From contig CAZNYM010000007.1 of assembly GCA_964577255.1 (NCBI GenBank), forward strand, positions 1 through 64,000: a stretch of DNA of 64,000 nt. The letters are read 5' to 3'. The stretch comes from Micavibrio_C sp964577255 (GTDB lineage: Bacteria > Pseudomonadota > Alphaproteobacteria > Micavibrionales > Micavibrionaceae). Below the pieces are notes generated by a model. That model was given only the letters and a program-made list of their open reading frames with translations. It was not told where the DNA came from and made no database searches. Below are positions 35,044 through 44,105 of this stretch, piece after piece (positions within the stretch are counted from its first letter, which is position 1; each line of letters starts with the position of its first letter). The position numbers were made by a program, and so were the translations under genes.

Positions 35044-35831
35044 CGGGAGATCATCGCTACCGAGACCTGCCGGCCGTAATCGGGTTCCTGCCGGTGGGTG
35101 GCGCGGCGGTAGCTGAAGAAATCCTCTTCGTTGAAAACGGTATCAAGCCCCTTGCCGCTAATATTTGTCACGCCCGCCAGGCGCAGGCGGCGCGCGCAAT
35201 AGGCGGGCAGGTCGAACATCTTATGCGTTCCGTCTTTCCCCGGTGCAAAAAAAGACCCGTTCTCCGCATCCTGCGCCAGGAACGGCTTCATGAAATCGTT
35301 AGCGACCTCGTAGGATTCCGGATTGATGCAAGGGCCAATGCTGGCATGGATGCTATCCGGCACCGCACCCGCCTGCAATAGGGTCTTCACCGTGTTTTCA
35401 AGCACACCCCCAAGCGCCCCACCCCATCCGGCATGGGCAACACCCACCAAAGGCCGTCCTGCGGCCGTAGAAGCGTGGAAAAGAACCGGCGCGCAATCGG
35501 CGGTCAGCACGCCCAATGCCAACCCCGGCACGGCGGTGACAAGTGCGTCGGCCTCGGGCCGCTCGGTAAAAGAGTCATAGGCGCTTTCGATCGTCAGGCA
35601 GCGCGGACTGTGCACCTGTTTCATGGTCAGAAGGCGCTCGGCGGCGCAATCCATACCCGCCGCCACACGGGTGCGGTTCTCGCGCACCGCCGCTTCGGCG
35701 TCGCCCGAACCCACGCCGCAATTGAGGCTCGAGAATATGCCCGTGCTCACGCCCCCCTGCCGGCCGAAATAGCCGTGCCGCATGAACGATCCCGCGCGCG
35801 CAAAATGGGCATCATGAAAAACGGGCACCAT
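35040..35831 (-). CDS. pgeF: PgeF/YfiH family (laccase-domain) protein
   Basis: A 263-aa protein of the multicopper-like YfiH fold, now known as a cytosolic purine nucleoside phosphorylase/peptidoglycan editing factor. Metal-site residues are visible in MRHGYFGRQGGVS, LTADCAPVLFH, AHAGWGGALGGV and SIGPCINPESYEV. The length is normal (about 245-265). It is last in the hldD-lgt-MidA-pgeF run, one base after the MidA stop. Confidence 0.88.
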   Translation of the reverse strand: MVPVFHDAHFARAGSFMRHGYFGRQGGVSTGIFSSLNCGVGSGDAEAAVRENRTRVAAGMDCAAERLLTMKQVHSPRCLTIESAYDSFTERPEADALVTAVPGLALGVLTADCAPVLFHASTAAGRPLVGVAHAGWGGALGGVLENTVKTLLQAGAVPDSIHASIGPCINPESYEVANDFMKPFLAQDAENGSFFAPGKDGTHKMFDLPAYCARRLRLAGVTNISGKGLDTVFNEEDFFSYRRATHRQEPDYGRQVSVAMISR

Positions 35832-35832
35832 G

Positions 35833-36855
35833 TCAAAATCCCGCCGGTTTGAGGCTGGCCGGATGGCAAAAGGCCATCACCTTGAAAAGCGTACCCATAT
35901 CGCCCTCCGCGATCAACCGTTTTACGCCCTGTACCAGCATCTGCGCCTGAGCGGGCCCGGCGCTTTGTTCCAGCATGGTCAGACGCAGCCCGATCCCGAG
36001 CGCCGCAAGGAACGCGCCCTGCGCCACTGGGCCAAAAACGCTGACATCCTCGCCCGCGGCCGCCCGGCGCAAGGCGGAAAAATCGACATGCGACGTCACA
36101 TCGGCCTCGCCGACATCTTCCAGCACGGGATGAAAGGCGTGATCCTTCACCGCCTGCAGCGTATCGCCCGCCCCTGCGCCGTCATGGCCGTAATCGATGA
36201 ACAGCGCCGCGCCGCGCCGCTGAACAAGCATCGCCGCCACGGTGCGTACGGTCGCTTCCCGCGCCGGGGATTCCTCGCGCACCGTACCTTCCGGCGCAAA
36301 ACGAAGCTCATCGCCCGCAAGGACGATCACGCGCTCCTGTCTCCCGGCGCCGACATATTGATGGATAGGCAAAGCGTCGAGAAATTCGTTCGCCACCAGC
36401 AAAAGCGGTACCTCCGGCGCGTGCGCGGCCAGAGATTCAAGAGAATCGTGCCAGACCGGTGCGAAGCCACTTAATGTCTCCTTCTGCGCCGCCCGCAGCA
36501 CCGGGCTTGTCTCCACCAGATGGATCTGAACGGTGTCGCACAACGTGGGCCGGATGGCGAAGGCGCACAGGATGTCTTTTATCAACGTGCCGCGCCCGGG
36601 CCCCAGTTCGGCCAGCATCACGGGTTGCGGGCTGCCCAGCTGCTGCCACATGTCGATCAGCCACAAGCCGATCATCTCGCCGAAGAGCTGCGAGATCTCG
36701 GGCGCGGTGGTGAAATCGCCCGCCGCGCCCAGCGGATCGCGCGTCATGTAATAGCCGTGGCGGGGATGCGCCAGCGCCAGTGTCATGAAGGCCGCCACAT
36801 CTATCGGCCCCTGCTGGCGGATATGGGCGCGGATCAGTTCGTCAAGAGGGGTCAT
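35833..36855 (-). CDS. MidA/NDUFAF7-family SAM-dependent methyltransferase
   Basis: A 340-aa protein. It starts MTPLDELIRAHIRQQGPIDV and includes HGYYMTRDPLGAAGDFTTAP, the family mark, then AELGPGRGTLIKDIL (SAM loop) and LVANEFLDALPIHQY. The mitochondrial homologue methylates an arginine of complex I subunit NDUFS2. The ATG is within the end of lgt, overlapping by 14 bp; a longer frame through lgt is rejected because it is Arg/Ser-rich without family sequence. Confidence 0.88.
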   Translation of the reverse strand: MTPLDELIRAHIRQQGPIDVAAFMTLALAHPRHGYYMTRDPLGAAGDFTTAPEISQLFGEMIGLWLIDMWQQLGSPQPVMLAELGPGRGTLIKDILCAFAIRPTLCDTVQIHLVETSPVLRAAQKETLSGFAPVWHDSLESLAAHAPEVPLLLVANEFLDALPIHQYVGAGRQERVIVLAGDELRFAPEGTVREESPAREATVRTVAAMLVQRRGAALFIDYGHDGAGAGDTLQAVKDHAFHPVLEDVGEADVTSHVDFSALRRAAAGEDVSVFGPVAQGAFLAALGIGLRLTMLEQSAGPAQAQMLVQGVKRLIAEGDMGTLFKVMAFCHPASLKPAGF

Positions 36856-37645
36856 GGCGGCGGCGCTGCGACAGATAGACGACCAGAGCGGCGCCGGCGA
36901 GCATCGGCAGGCACAGCATCTGCCCCATCGTGAAAACTCCGGCGATAGTGCCGATCTGCGGGTCCGGCTCGCGGAAAAACTCGATGATGAAGCGCGCAAT
37001 GCCATAACCGGCCAGAAAAGCGGCAGAGATCAGGCCGGATCGGCTGCGGATGCGTTCATTACGAACCATGAGAAAAAGGATAAGCCCCAGCACCAACCCC
37101 TCGAGCACGGCTTCGTAAAGCTGGCTCGGGTGGCGCGGATCAGGGCCGCCATGGGGGAATACCATGCCGAGCGGCGAAGCTGTAACCCTCCCGAACAGCT
37201 CGCCATTGACGAAATTGGCGATCCGCCCGAAGAAGAGGCCGATCGGCACCGCGCAGCAGACAAGATCGGTCAGTCGGAAGAACGACATCCTGCGTTTCCA
37301 CGCGTAAATCATCATGGCCGCGATCACGCCCGCAGCACCACCGTGGAACGACATGCCGCCGTGCCAGAGCTTCAGGATCTCAAGCGGATGCTCCATATAA
37401 AGAGAGAACTGATAGAACAGGATATAGCCCAGGCGCCCGCCCAGAATGACGCCCAGCACCGCCCAGGGCAGAAAATCGTCGATGTCGTCTTTCTTCAGGG
37501 CCGGCGGCGCGTCGAGCCGGATCAGCCGCAGGATATAGCGCCAGCCGATCAGGATACCGGCAAGGTAGGCAAGCGCGTACCAGCGCACAACCAGCGGCCC
37601 GAGGGAGAAGGCTACGGGATCGATGTCCGGAAACGCGATCGCCAT
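36842..37645 (-). CDS. lgt: Prolipoprotein diacylglyceryl transferase
   Basis: A 267-aa inner-membrane enzyme with about seven hydrophobic helices that attaches diacylglycerol to lipobox cysteines. The signature region GRIANFVNGELFGRVT and FHGGAAGVIAAMMIYAW with the essential His/Gly are present, as is HPSQLYEAVLEGLVL. The start overlaps the hldD stop by one base (TGATG), and the MidA start lies inside its end. It would process lipoproteins such as the one encoded after clpP. Confidence 0.95.
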   Translation of the reverse strand: MAIAFPDIDPVAFSLGPLVVRWYALAYLAGILIGWRYILRLIRLDAPPALKKDDIDDFLPWAVLGVILGGRLGYILFYQFSLYMEHPLEILKLWHGGMSFHGGAAGVIAAMMIYAWKRRMSFFRLTDLVCCAVPIGLFFGRIANFVNGELFGRVTASPLGMVFPHGGPDPRHPSQLYEAVLEGLVLGLILFLMVRNERIRSRSGLISAAFLAGYGIARFIIEFFREPDPQIGTIAGVFTMGQMLCLPMLAGAALVVYLSQRRRHDPS

Positions 37646-38631
37646 CAGCGATACGGGTCGGGCTGCGACAGGTAACCCGCGATATAAGAGTAAATGCCTT
37701 CCTCGAGCGTGACGAAGGGCTTGAGATAGCCCGCCTTGCGCAGCTTGCTCATATCGGCCTGGGTGAAATACTGGTACTTGTCCTGCAGGCTGGTGGGCAT
37801 TTCAATATAGTCGATATAGGCCGGTTTCTTGATGGCTTCGAAGCAGGCGCGGGCCAGATCGGCAAAGCTGCGTGCCTGGCCGCTGCCAACATTATAGAGT
37901 CCGCACACGCCTGGATTGTCCAGCAGCCACAGGATCACGTCGACACAGTCGCTGACATGGATGAAATCGCGCAGCTGCCCGCCATCCGCGTAGTCCGGAT
38001 GATGCGACTTGAACAGCCTCGCCGGCATGCCGGCGACGATCTGAGGATAAAGCTTGCACACCACGCTCATCTGCTCGCCCTTGTGATACTCGTTCGGGCC
38101 GTAGGCGTTGAAGAATTTCAGCCCCGCCCATTGCAGCGGCCGCGCGCCCTCGTCGCGCAGGATGCGGCTGACGCGCCGGTCGAACAGATGTTTGGACCAG
38201 CCGTAGGGATTGAGCGGACGCAGCCCCGCCAGCTTCTCCGGCGTCTCGTCGTCGACGAAACCCTGCGCGCCGTTGCCGTAAGTGGCCGCCGAGGAGGCGT
38301 AAATGAACCGCACGTCATTGAGCGTGCACCAGTCCCACAGGCGCGAAGACAAAATGAAGTTATTTTCAATCACCAGATCGGCGTTGCTTTCGGTGGTCGA
38401 GGAAATGGCGCCCATGTGGATGACGACCTCGATCTCCCGGCTGCGTTTCTCCAGGAAATCCATCAGGCCGGCGAGGGGGATGAATTCGTGAATTTCACGC
38501 TTGGCGACGTTGCGCCATTTTTCCTGATTGCCAAGCGCATCGCACACTGCCAGCGGGCCGTAGCTGGCCTCCTCAAGCGCGGCGACAAGATTGGAGCCGA
38601 TAAAGCCGGCCCCTCCGGTGATGACGATCAT
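37645..38631 (-). CDS. hldD: ADP-L-glycero-D-manno-heptose-6-epimerase
   Basis: A 328-aa extended SDR that makes the heptose of the lipopolysaccharide core. The NADP site is VITGGAGFIGSNLVAAL, the catalytic YGWSKHLFD supplies Tyr and Lys, and FNAYGPNEYHKGEQMSVV and HPDYADGGQLRDFIHV are hallmark HldD segments. It indicates an outer membrane with heptose-containing LPS. It is first in a four-gene run; the 159 bp upstream hold its likely promoter. Confidence 0.93.
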   Translation of the reverse strand: MIVITGGAGFIGSNLVAALEEASYGPLAVCDALGNQEKWRNVAKREIHEFIPLAGLMDFLEKRSREIEVVIHMGAISSTTESNADLVIENNFILSSRLWDWCTLNDVRFIYASSAATYGNGAQGFVDDETPEKLAGLRPLNPYGWSKHLFDRRVSRILRDEGARPLQWAGLKFFNAYGPNEYHKGEQMSVVCKLYPQIVAGMPARLFKSHHPDYADGGQLRDFIHVSDCVDVILWLLDNPGVCGLYNVGSGQARSFADLARACFEAIKKPAYIDYIEMPTSLQDKYQYFTQADMSKLRKAGYLKPFVTLEEGIYSYIAGYLSQPDPYR

Positions 38632-38790
38632 GCAAACCCCCGTACTCGTCTTCAGGTCAGAGGCACACTATCACCCGGAAAAGATATCCACAAGATCATC
38701 CCATGGTTTGTGGGGGGGTGGTGCTTGTCAGGGCGAAAGACTCCTGCTACGGACTGGGTTGCCTTATGTTTCAAGGTCATGGCGGTAATT

Positions 38791-39096
38791 ATGAAAGCGC
38801 GTCCCGACCCCCGATTCCTCGATGATGTTGCCCGCGTAGCCGGGGGTGCCATCAATATAATCTCGGGTATGCAGCAGCAAATGCGCGAGGATATGCGCAG
38901 CCGCATCGACGATTGGGCGACTGGGGTCGATCTGGTGCCGCGCGCTGACCTCGACCGGGCCGAAGCGATGATCGCTAAGCTGCGCCAGCGACTCGACGCC
39001 GCCGAAGCCCGGCTTGACCGCCTGGAAGGCAAAAAGACGACGCGCAAGGCCGCGAAAGCGCGCCCCGCGGGCAAACCCAAACGCAGGAAAAAGTAA
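38791..39096 (+). CDS. BMFP (UbiK-like) accessory protein
   Basis: A 101-aa helical protein. PRFLDDVARVAGGAINIISG starts an amphipathic helix. DLVPRADLDRAEAMIAKLRQ leads into a coiled coil ending near LDRLEGKK, with a very basic tail. This is the membrane-fusogenic/UbiK family that helps ubiquinone assembly proteins. GGCGG precedes the chosen ATG; one four codons upstream is also possible. It is followed after 6 bp by the YbjN-like gene, probably in one transcript. Confidence 0.8.
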   Translation: MKARPDPRFLDDVARVAGGAINIISGMQQQMREDMRSRIDDWATGVDLVPRADLDRAEAMIAKLRQRLDAAEARLDRLEGKKTTRKAAKARPAGKPKRRKK

Positions 39097-39102
39097 GATC
39101 CC

Positions 39103-39606
39103 ATGATAGAACATCAGGATTTTCTTGAAGAGAGCATCAATCCCCTCGACTCGGTCGAGGACATGATGATGGAGCATGAATGGGTTTTCGACCGCCCGAA
39201 CCCCGACGAGCTGTCGGTGACCGTCAACGGTAATCGCGGCGTCTACCGCCTGACGTTCCTGTGGCAGGAAGAATACGGCGCCCTGCAGTTCTTCTGCGAA
39301 ACCGCCAACGTCATCCCCGAGGAACGCATGGACGTCGCCCTGCGCGCGCTCAAGAACGTCAATGAAAGCCTGTGGCTCGGCAGCTTTGATATTCCCGCCG
39401 CCAGCCATACACCGGTGTTCCGCTACACTTCCCTGATGGGGCAGGATCAGAACGCCTCCGTCTCCGGTCAGATCGAAAGCCTGGTCGAGATCGCGCTCGC
39501 CGAGTGCGAGCGCTTCCACAACGCCTTTTCGGCCGCCAGCAGCGCCGATTACAGCCTCGATGACGTCCTGGGGATCGCCGCGGCGGGAACCGGCGGCAAC
39601 GCCTGA
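39103..39606 (+). CDS. YbjN-domain protein
   Basis: A 167-aa cytosolic protein with the type III chaperone-like YbjN fold: WVFDRPNPDELSVTVNG, LTFLWQEEYGALQFFCE, then VNESLWLGSFDI and LVEIALAECERFHNAF. This alphaproteobacterial form is widespread but of unknown molecular role. It sits between the UbiK-like gene and proC on one strand with very short gaps, an arrangement also known elsewhere in the class. Confidence 0.8.
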   Translation: MIEHQDFLEESINPLDSVEDMMMEHEWVFDRPNPDELSVTVNGNRGVYRLTFLWQEEYGALQFFCETANVIPEERMDVALRALKNVNESLWLGSFDIPAASHTPVFRYTSLMGQDQNASVSGQIESLVEIALAECERFHNAFSAASSADYSLDDVLGIAAAGTGGNA

Positions 39607-39614
39607 GCCCGGCC

Positions 39615-40442
39615 GTGCCCACCCCCTCCTCACTCGCTCTGGTGGGCTGCGGCAAGATGGGGGGTGCCCTGCTGCAGGGCTGGATCGCCCGCAATACCGC
39701 CTCTCACTATTACGTGCTCGACCCCGCCGGCCTGCCCGAAGCTTTCGATTCCCATACGCCCGGCCTGATAACTTTCTTCGACAACCCGGCCTTGTTCGCG
39801 GCGGCGCGACCGGCCGCCCCGGTATGGGTGATGGCGGTCAAGCCGCAGATCATGGATGAAGTCTGCGAGACCATCCGCAAGGCCGTCGCGCCCGAAACCC
39901 TGATTCTGTCGATCGCGGCCGGGCAGAGCATCGCCGGATTCCAAAGGCGCTTCGGCGCGGCCCAACCGGTCATTCGCGCCATGCCCAACCTGCCCGCCGC
40001 CATCGGCGCGGGAATTACCGTCGTCTGCCCCGCCGCCAGGGTGAGCGCCGCGCAGAAAACCCGGGCGCAGGAATTGCTGACGGCCGTCGGCGCGGTGGAA
40101 TGGATCGCGGATGAAAATCTGCTCGACGCCGTGACGGCGCTCTCCGGCAGCGGCCCCGCTTACGTGTTTTTGCTGATCGAGACACTGACGGCCGCCGGGC
40201 GGGATCTGGGCCTTGCGCCCGATCTGGCGGCGAAGCTCGCACGCCAGACGGTAATCGGCAGCGCGCTGCTGGCTCAGGCCGATAACGCCGAAGCCGCCAC
40301 GCTGCGGCAAAACGTCACCAGCCCCGGCGGAACGACCGAAGCGGCGCTGAAAGTGCTGATGGCAGAAAAAGGTCTGTCCTGGCTGCTGGCGGAAGCGCTC
40401 GAAGCCGCCGCCCGCCGGAGCCGCGAACTGCGCGCCGACTAG
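39615..40442 (+). CDS. proC: Pyrroline-5-carboxylate reductase
   Basis: A 275-aa cytosolic enzyme for the last step of proline synthesis. The start is a GTG. The NAD(P) loop is LALVGCGKMGGALLQGW; MPNLPAAIGAG and the C-terminal ALSGSGPAYVFLLIETL and TSPGGTTEAAL are the family signatures. The length is standard. It starts 8 bp after the YbjN gene. Its stop shares CTAG with the convergent mucR-type gene. Confidence 0.95.
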   Translation: MPTPSSLALVGCGKMGGALLQGWIARNTASHYYVLDPAGLPEAFDSHTPGLITFFDNPALFAAARPAAPVWVMAVKPQIMDEVCETIRKAVAPETLILSIAAGQSIAGFQRRFGAAQPVIRAMPNLPAAIGAGITVVCPAARVSAAQKTRAQELLTAVGAVEWIADENLLDAVTALSGSGPAYVFLLIETLTAAGRDLGLAPDLAAKLARQTVIGSALLAQADNAEAATLRQNVTSPGGTTEAALKVLMAEKGLSWLLAEALEAAARRSRELRAD

Positions 40443-40861
40443 GCGGTCTTCTCTCTCTTCTTGCCCGACGTGCCAAGGCCGATATCCTTGGCCAGCTTGC
40501 TGCGCGTGGTGGCGTAGTTGGGCGCCACCATCGGATAATCCGCCGACAGGCCCCAGCGCTCGCGGTATTGCTCGGGCGTCATGTTGTAGGCGGTCTTCAG
40601 GTGGCGCTTGAGCATCTTGAGCTTCTTGCCGTCCTCAAGGCAGACGATGTAATCCGGATGCACCGATTTCTTGATCGGCACCGCCGGCTGCGGGCGGTCG
40701 GCGGCGGAGCTGCCCTCGTGATTGACGTTCAGAAGGGTCTTGTAGACTTTCTGGATCACCTGCGGAATATCCTCCGCAGCCACGGTATTGTTGGAGAAAT
40801 GCGCCGAAACGATGTTGGCGGTCAAGGTCAGGATGTGATCGTGTTCGGGGGATGCGGCCAT
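40439..40861 (-). CDS. mucR: MucR/Ros-family zinc-finger regulator
   Basis: A 140-aa DNA-binding protein. The core DYIVCLEDGKKLKMLKRHLK and YNMTPEQYRERWGL is the Ros/MucR C2H2-like finger; the helical ends YPMVAPNYATTRSKLAKDI are typical. In Rhizobiales and Caulobacterales, MucR-type proteins control exopolysaccharide, motility and cell-cycle genes. It is a strong class-level marker for Alphaproteobacteria. It lies downstream of tsaB with its own 74-bp spacer. Confidence 0.92.
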   Translation of the reverse strand: MAASPEHDHILTLTANIVSAHFSNNTVAAEDIPQVIQKVYKTLLNVNHEGSSAADRPQPAVPIKKSVHPDYIVCLEDGKKLKMLKRHLKTAYNMTPEQYRERWGLSADYPMVAPNYATTRSKLAKDIGLGTSGKKREKTA

Positions 40862-40935
40862 GAGTACCTTCCATTACTTAGTGATAGTTTCATCGTAACA
40901 GTAAAAAGCGGAATACTTCAAGTATAGATCAATAG

Positions 40936-41616
40936 CTATTCCTCGACCGTGCGGGTGAAACGGGTCGAGGCACTGACATCCGCGCCGCGCAGGTAAAGCG
41001 GCGCGGCCGCGCCCGTGCCGCTTTCATGCGCCCGCAGCCCCGCACGGGCGACGATGTCCGCGCGCGGAAGCTCATAGCCGCTTTGCTGCCGCAAAAGCGC
41101 TGCCGCCTCCGACCGCAGCCCGGCGAAGCGCGTGCCGGCGTCGCCGATGATCGTGACGGAAGACGATAAGGGAACAGAGACAGCCGGACAGGCAAAGGGT
41201 TCCCCTTGCGCCTGCCCGCCCGGGACGAAGAACTGGCCGTAAAAATCCTCGCGCTTGGTTTCGATCAGGGCCAGCACATTCCCGCCCTGCGGATGATCGG
41301 TGTAATACGCAGCCGCCAGACAATCGAGCGTGCTCACGCCCGCGACGGGCCGGCCGAGCGCCAGGCCCAGAGCCCGTGCCGTCGAAAGCCCGATGCGGAT
41401 GCCGGTGAAAGCCCCCGGCCCGCGCGTGACGGCGATCAGGTCGATCGTGCCGTACCCGCCCGCCGCCGTGACAACTTCATCGATCATCGGCACCAGCACT
41501 TCCGCCTGACCGCGGTTCATCGCCGCGCCGCGCGCGGCCAGCACCGCGCCCTGCGCGTCCGTCACCGCGGCCGCACATCCGTTCATCGTCACGTCGAAGG
41601 CAAGGATGTTACGCAA
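40936..41616 (-). CDS. tsaB: tRNA threonylcarbamoyladenosine biosynthesis protein TsaB
   Basis: A 226-aa ASKHA-fold partner of TsaD for t6A37 of tRNA. ILAFDVTMNGCAAAVTD is the N-terminal mark, and DLIAVTRGPGAFTGIRIGLS and ALGLALGRPVAGVSTLDCL follow. The C-terminal half varies as usual. Its start overlaps the nitroreductase gene end by 8 bp. rimI, the frequent next gene, is absent. Confidence 0.9.
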   Translation of the reverse strand: MRNILAFDVTMNGCAAAVTDAQGAVLAARGAAMNRGQAEVLVPMIDEVVTAAGGYGTIDLIAVTRGPGAFTGIRIGLSTARALGLALGRPVAGVSTLDCLAAAYYTDHPQGGNVLALIETKREDFYGQFFVPGGQAQGEPFACPAVSVPLSSSVTIIGDAGTRFAGLRSEAAALLRQQSGYELPRADIVARAGLRAHESGTGAAAPLYLRGADVSASTRFTRTVEE

Positions 41617-42211
41617 TCAGGGCCGCTTCGTCGAAGCCGAGGCGCGGCAGACGGGGAGCAAGCTTCTCCTTGTCACCGTAGCCAAGGTTGCACAGGAAAT
41701 TCACGCGCCAGCTTTTATCGCCGAAGAAGGCGGCATTGATCCCGTCGGCATCGAAGCCGCCCATGGGCCCGCAATCAAGGCCCAGCGAACGCGCCGCCAG
41801 CATCAGGTAAGCGCCCTGCAGCGAGCCGCTGCGGCGGGTCTCAAGCGCGATGGCCGCCTCCTTGCCTTCGTACCAGCCGCGCGCACCCGGCGACTGCGGG
41901 CGCAGGACATCCATCTTCTCGTAGAATTTCATGTCATACGCGATGATGGCCGTGACCGGCGCGGACATGGTCTGGTCCACGTTGCCGGCATCGAGGAAAG
42001 GCTTGAGCTTTTCCTTGGCCGCTGCCGATTTCACGAACACGAAGCGTGCCGGACAGCAATTGGACGATGTCGGCCCCAGCTTCAGCAGGTCGTAAAGCGC
42101 GCGCAACACTACATCGCTGACGTCTTTCTTCAGCCAGACCCGGTGCGTGCGCGCCTCGCGGAACAGGACGTCGAGCGCATGATCGTCAAGAATGCGGCTG
42201 TCGGCGGACAT
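41609..42211 (-). CDS. RutE/HadB-like nitroreductase family protein
   Basis: A 200-aa FMN oxidoreductase. RTHRVWLKKDVSDVVLRALY, GPTSSNCCPARFVFV and the ending VNFLCNLGYGDKEKLAPRLP are typical of the malonic-semialdehyde reductase (RutE) branch. Other pyrimidine-degradation genes are absent, so the natural substrate is open. AAGGAG precedes the ATG at 42211; the frame upstream is not supported. Confidence 0.85.
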   Translation of the reverse strand: MSADSRILDDHALDVLFREARTHRVWLKKDVSDVVLRALYDLLKLGPTSSNCCPARFVFVKSAAAKEKLKPFLDAGNVDQTMSAPVTAIIAYDMKFYEKMDVLRPQSPGARGWYEGKEAAIALETRRSGSLQGAYLMLAARSLGLDCGPMGGFDADGINAAFFGDKSWRVNFLCNLGYGDKEKLAPRLPRLGFDEAALIA

Positions 42212-42320
42212 GAAATTCTCCTTTTTCCGGTTCGGAACCGGTAGCCTGGGCAATCTAGGGGGCCGGGCAGGCCGGTTCAAGGCTATGGATTTTAGTCATA
42301 AAGCGATATATGCTGACGCC

Positions 42321-43448
42321 ATGCCGTTTTTCAAGCGTTTTGAACTGGTTATCGCCGGAACTTTGCTTCTGGCCTTATGCCTGCCGGGTGTTCTGCCCGC
42401 GCACGCCGCGCCAGACTTGCCGCAGGACGCGCGCGCGGCGACGATCCTCGTTTATCACCGCATCAGCGACGATCCCGCGCCGGGCGGCGCCAGCCTCGGC
42501 CCCGACCTGTTCGACCAGCATGTGCGCGAGCTGACGACCGGCGCATACAAAGTCCTACCGCTACCGGTCATTATTACGGCTCTGAAGGAAGGAAAGGATC
42601 TCGAAGGACCCGCGATCGGCCTGACCTTCGACGGCGGCGACCGCCAGACCGTGCGCCGGGCGATGGAAAAACTTGATAATGCCGGCCTGCCCTTCACCGT
42701 GTTCCTGTCCACCGACGCGATGGACCGCGGCGATCCGGGCGCTCTCTCGTGGGACGAGGCGCGGCGCCTGGCGCGCAACCCCCTGGTCACGCTCGGCTTG
42801 CATCCGGCAAGCTACGCCCGGCTCTACGATCTCGATCCCGCCGAAATGGCGCGCCAGGTCAACAAGGCCGTCAGTCGCTACCGCGAGGAGCTGGGCCGCA
42901 GCCCGGCGCTGTTCGCTTATCCATACGGGGAATACAGCGGGGATTACCGCGACCTGATCGAAAAACTGGGTTTCGCCGCCGCCTTCGGTCAGCATTCGGG
43001 CGTCGCTTATGAAGGCAGCGACCTGTTTGCCCTGCCGCGCTTTTCCATGACCGGCCCGTTCGGCAGCCTCGAACGTTTCCAGATGGTGGCCCGTGCCCTG
43101 CCGCTGCCCGTAACCGACATCACGCCCGCCGATCCGCTGCTGCGCGAAGGCACACCCGTCATCGGCTTTACCGTCGATCCCGCTCTGCAGGCCGGACTTA
43201 AGACGCTGTCATGCTTCGCCTCAACCGCCGAGAAGATGGCGCTCGATACCGCCGGCGACACGCGCATCGAAATGCGCCTCAAGGGCGGTTACGACGATAC
43301 GCGTCTGCGCATCAACTGCACCATGCCCGGCCCTGGCGAGGGCGAGGACATGCGCTGGCGCTGGTTTGGTATGATGCTGCTCACGCCCCTGCCCTACGCC
43401 GAACAGCCGGCGGCAGGCGACAGCGATCCGGCGCGCAACGCGGATTAA
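42321..43448 (+). CDS. Polysaccharide deacetylase family protein, degenerate active site
   Basis: A 375-aa exported protein with a signal peptide ending near AHAAPD. The NodB fold is visible as TILVYHRISDDPAPGG, then LTFDGGDRQTVRRAMEKLD and ALFAYPYGEYSGDYRDLI. The key metal ligands are altered: the second Asp of TFDD is Gly105, and the H-x-x-x-H motif reads HPASY, with His161 kept and the second His replaced by Tyr165. The catalytic base Asp104 remains. It may have lost hydrolysis and bind glycan only. It is preceded by a divergent nitroreductase gene. Confidence 0.82.
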   Translation: MPFFKRFELVIAGTLLLALCLPGVLPAHAAPDLPQDARAATILVYHRISDDPAPGGASLGPDLFDQHVRELTTGAYKVLPLPVIITALKEGKDLEGPAIGLTFDGGDRQTVRRAMEKLDNAGLPFTVFLSTDAMDRGDPGALSWDEARRLARNPLVTLGLHPASYARLYDLDPAEMARQVNKAVSRYREELGRSPALFAYPYGEYSGDYRDLIEKLGFAAAFGQHSGVAYEGSDLFALPRFSMTGPFGSLERFQMVARALPLPVTDITPADPLLREGTPVIGFTVDPALQAGLKTLSCFASTAEKMALDTAGDTRIEMRLKGGYDDTRLRINCTMPGPGEGEDMRWRWFGMMLLTPLPYAEQPAAGDSDPARNAD

Positions 43449-43451
43449 CCC

Positions 43452-44003
43452 CTAAAGCGGCAGCGGCTCGACCGCTTTCACTTCCGGCACGAAATGGCGC
43501 AGCATGTTCTCGATCCCGGACTTGAGCGTCAGGGCCGAACTGGGGCAGCCGGCGCAGGCGCCCTGCATGCGCAGATAAACGATCCCGTCGTCGAACTTCA
43601 CGAACGTGATATCGCCGCCGTCGCGCGCCACCGCCGGACGCACCCGCGTGTCGATCACCTCGACGATCTGGCGCACGATTTCATCGCTCAGATCGATTAC
43701 GGTCTCTTCCGCCGGGCCTGTGACCACGGGCATGCCGCTCAGGTAATGATCCATGATCGCCGCCAGCACGCGCGGCTTGAGCGTCAGCCACTCCACGCCC
43801 TCGAGCTTGGTCACGGCGATGAAGTCACCCGCGAGGAACACGCCGGTGACATCGTCGAGCGCGAACAAAGCCGCGGCGAGCGGCGAGCGACCTTCCGCGT
43901 CCTCGGGCGTTTTGAATTCGGCCGTGCCCTGCCTCATCACCGGCTGGCCGGGGATGAATTTGATGGTCGCGGGATTGGGCGTGGTTTCGGTCTGAATGAA
44001 CAT
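43452..44003 (-). CDS. Nfu/NifU-type iron-sulfur cluster scaffold protein
   Basis: A 183-aa protein. The N-terminal Nfu domain starts MFIQTETTPNPATIKFIPG. The NifU C-terminal domain has VARDGGDITFVKFDDG and GACAGCPSSALTLKSGIE, the CxxC motif that carries a transient 4Fe-4S cluster. This two-domain form is the alphaproteobacterial/mitochondrial NFU1 type and passes clusters to client enzymes such as the SAM-dependent ones. It stops 3 bp from the convergent deacetylase gene. Confidence 0.92.
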   Translation of the reverse strand: MFIQTETTPNPATIKFIPGQPVMRQGTAEFKTPEDAEGRSPLAAALFALDDVTGVFLAGDFIAVTKLEGVEWLTLKPRVLAAIMDHYLSGMPVVTGPAEETVIDLSDEIVRQIVEVIDTRVRPAVARDGGDITFVKFDDGIVYLRMQGACAGCPSSALTLKSGIENMLRHFVPEVKAVEPLPL

Positions 44004-44105
44004 TTTTTACATAAACTTAAAATGGCTCATCTGCCTGTATACATCCAGGCCGCATAGTCCTAAAAGAGAATAATCTAAATCCATAACAAAAACAGGGGCC
44101 CAGTC

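Noticed and set aside
36855..37005. Longer N terminus for the MidA methyltransferase
   Set aside because: The extra 50 codons are Ser/Arg-rich and lie inside lgt; family sequence starts at MTPLDELIR.
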